Shown here: piece by piece, positions 5,148 to 5,332 of the stretch
Numbering within the stretch: the first letter of the stretch is position 1
Layout of the letters: each line of letters starts with the position of its first letter
Assembly: GCA_905235495.1 (NCBI GenBank)
Contig: CAJOMK010000090.1
Coordinates: 1 to 5,332 of the forward strand
Origin: an uncultured Methanobrevibacter sp.
GTDB lineage: Archaea > Methanobacteriota > Methanobacteria > Methanobacteriales > Methanobacteriaceae
Direction: 5' to 3'
DNA: 5,332 nucleotides
Notes under the pieces: model-generated
What the model was told of the DNA's origin: nothing
What the model saw: the letters and a program-made list of their open reading frames with translations, nothing else
Database searches by the model: none
Program-made: the position numbers and the translations under genes

Positions 5148-5332
5148 TCAGTAAACATCCTTTTTCATAACTTCCCTTAAGACTGCAGTTGCATAAGATC
5201 CCTTGTCAATGGAGAACTCACACATCACTCCATCATCAGTTGCCACAGCACTTGCATCCCATACTTGGAACCTCATAGCTCTTCTAAGTCCATGGCTTCC
5301 TAAACGAGGCATTTTAGGAACTTCAAAATCAG
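5148..5332 (-). CDS. truD: tRNA pseudouridine synthase TruD, C-terminal fragment
   Basis: The last 60 codons and stop of a gene that enters from the right edge; its N-terminus lies outside the window. The visible tail contains LGSHGLRRAM (10-19), a stretch around VMCEFSIDKGSYATAVLREVMK (35-56) and a short end KDVY. The block F-S-(L/I)-x-K-G-S-Y-A-T-x-V-L-R-E-(L/V/I)-M-K is the characteristic end of TruD proteins, which make pseudouridine 13 in tRNA (35 in some archaeal and eukaryotic Tyr tRNAs). The catalytic aspartate lies in the missing part. The gene converges on traX. The first two bases of the fragment belong to an incomplete codon. Confidence 0.88.
   Translation of the reverse strand, partial: DFEVPKMPRLGSHGLRRAMRFQVWDASAVATDDGVMCEFSIDKGSYATAVLREVMKKDVY

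Overview
The window looks like chromosomal DNA of an AT-rich methanogenic archaeon, most likely Methanobrevibacter or a close relative in the Methanobacteriales. The evidence is very AT-rich intergenic DNA with archaeal TATA-type elements, GTGA/GGTGA-type Shine-Dalgarno sequences, a small subunit of the archaeal phosphomevalonate dehydratase (DUF126/aconitase X swivel protein), and a C-terminal TruD fragment. Genus-level assignment is an inference from composition and gene content.

Layout: the left part is on the minus strand. It holds a nearly complete metal-dependent amidohydrolase, running off the left edge at position 1 with start at 1191, preceded by the DUF126 gene (1672 to 1283). A 329-bp gene-free divergent region (1673-2001) then separates these from a rightward cluster: a pyridoxal/pyridoxamine kinase-like ribokinase-family enzyme (2002-2847), a CytX-like NCS1 permease (2927-4150) and a TraX-family membrane protein (4168-5016). 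After a gene-poor convergent spacer with oligo-T tracts on the minus strand, the C-terminal 60 codons of truD enter from the right edge on the minus strand.

How the genes may work together: the kinase and permease make a plausible vitamin-precursor uptake and trapping pair, in which the permease imports a pyrimidine or pyridine precursor (hydroxymethylpyrimidine or a B6 vitamer) and the kinase phosphorylates it. TraX follows the permease after only 17 nt and is probably co-transcribed, but its biochemical link is unknown. DUF126 belongs to the archaeal mevalonate (isoprenoid lipid) pathway; its large subunit is not in the window. The amidohydrolase downstream has an intact metal site, but its substrate cannot be told.

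The most notable non-coding signal lies in the divergent region: a consensus-like TATA element, then a perfect 14-bp palindrome at the predicted transcription start, then a perfect 16-bp tandem direct repeat. This looks like an operator for the kinase/permease/TraX cluster. I see no CRISPR array, insertion sequence, rRNA, tRNA, recognisable TPP riboswitch or recognisable defence system.
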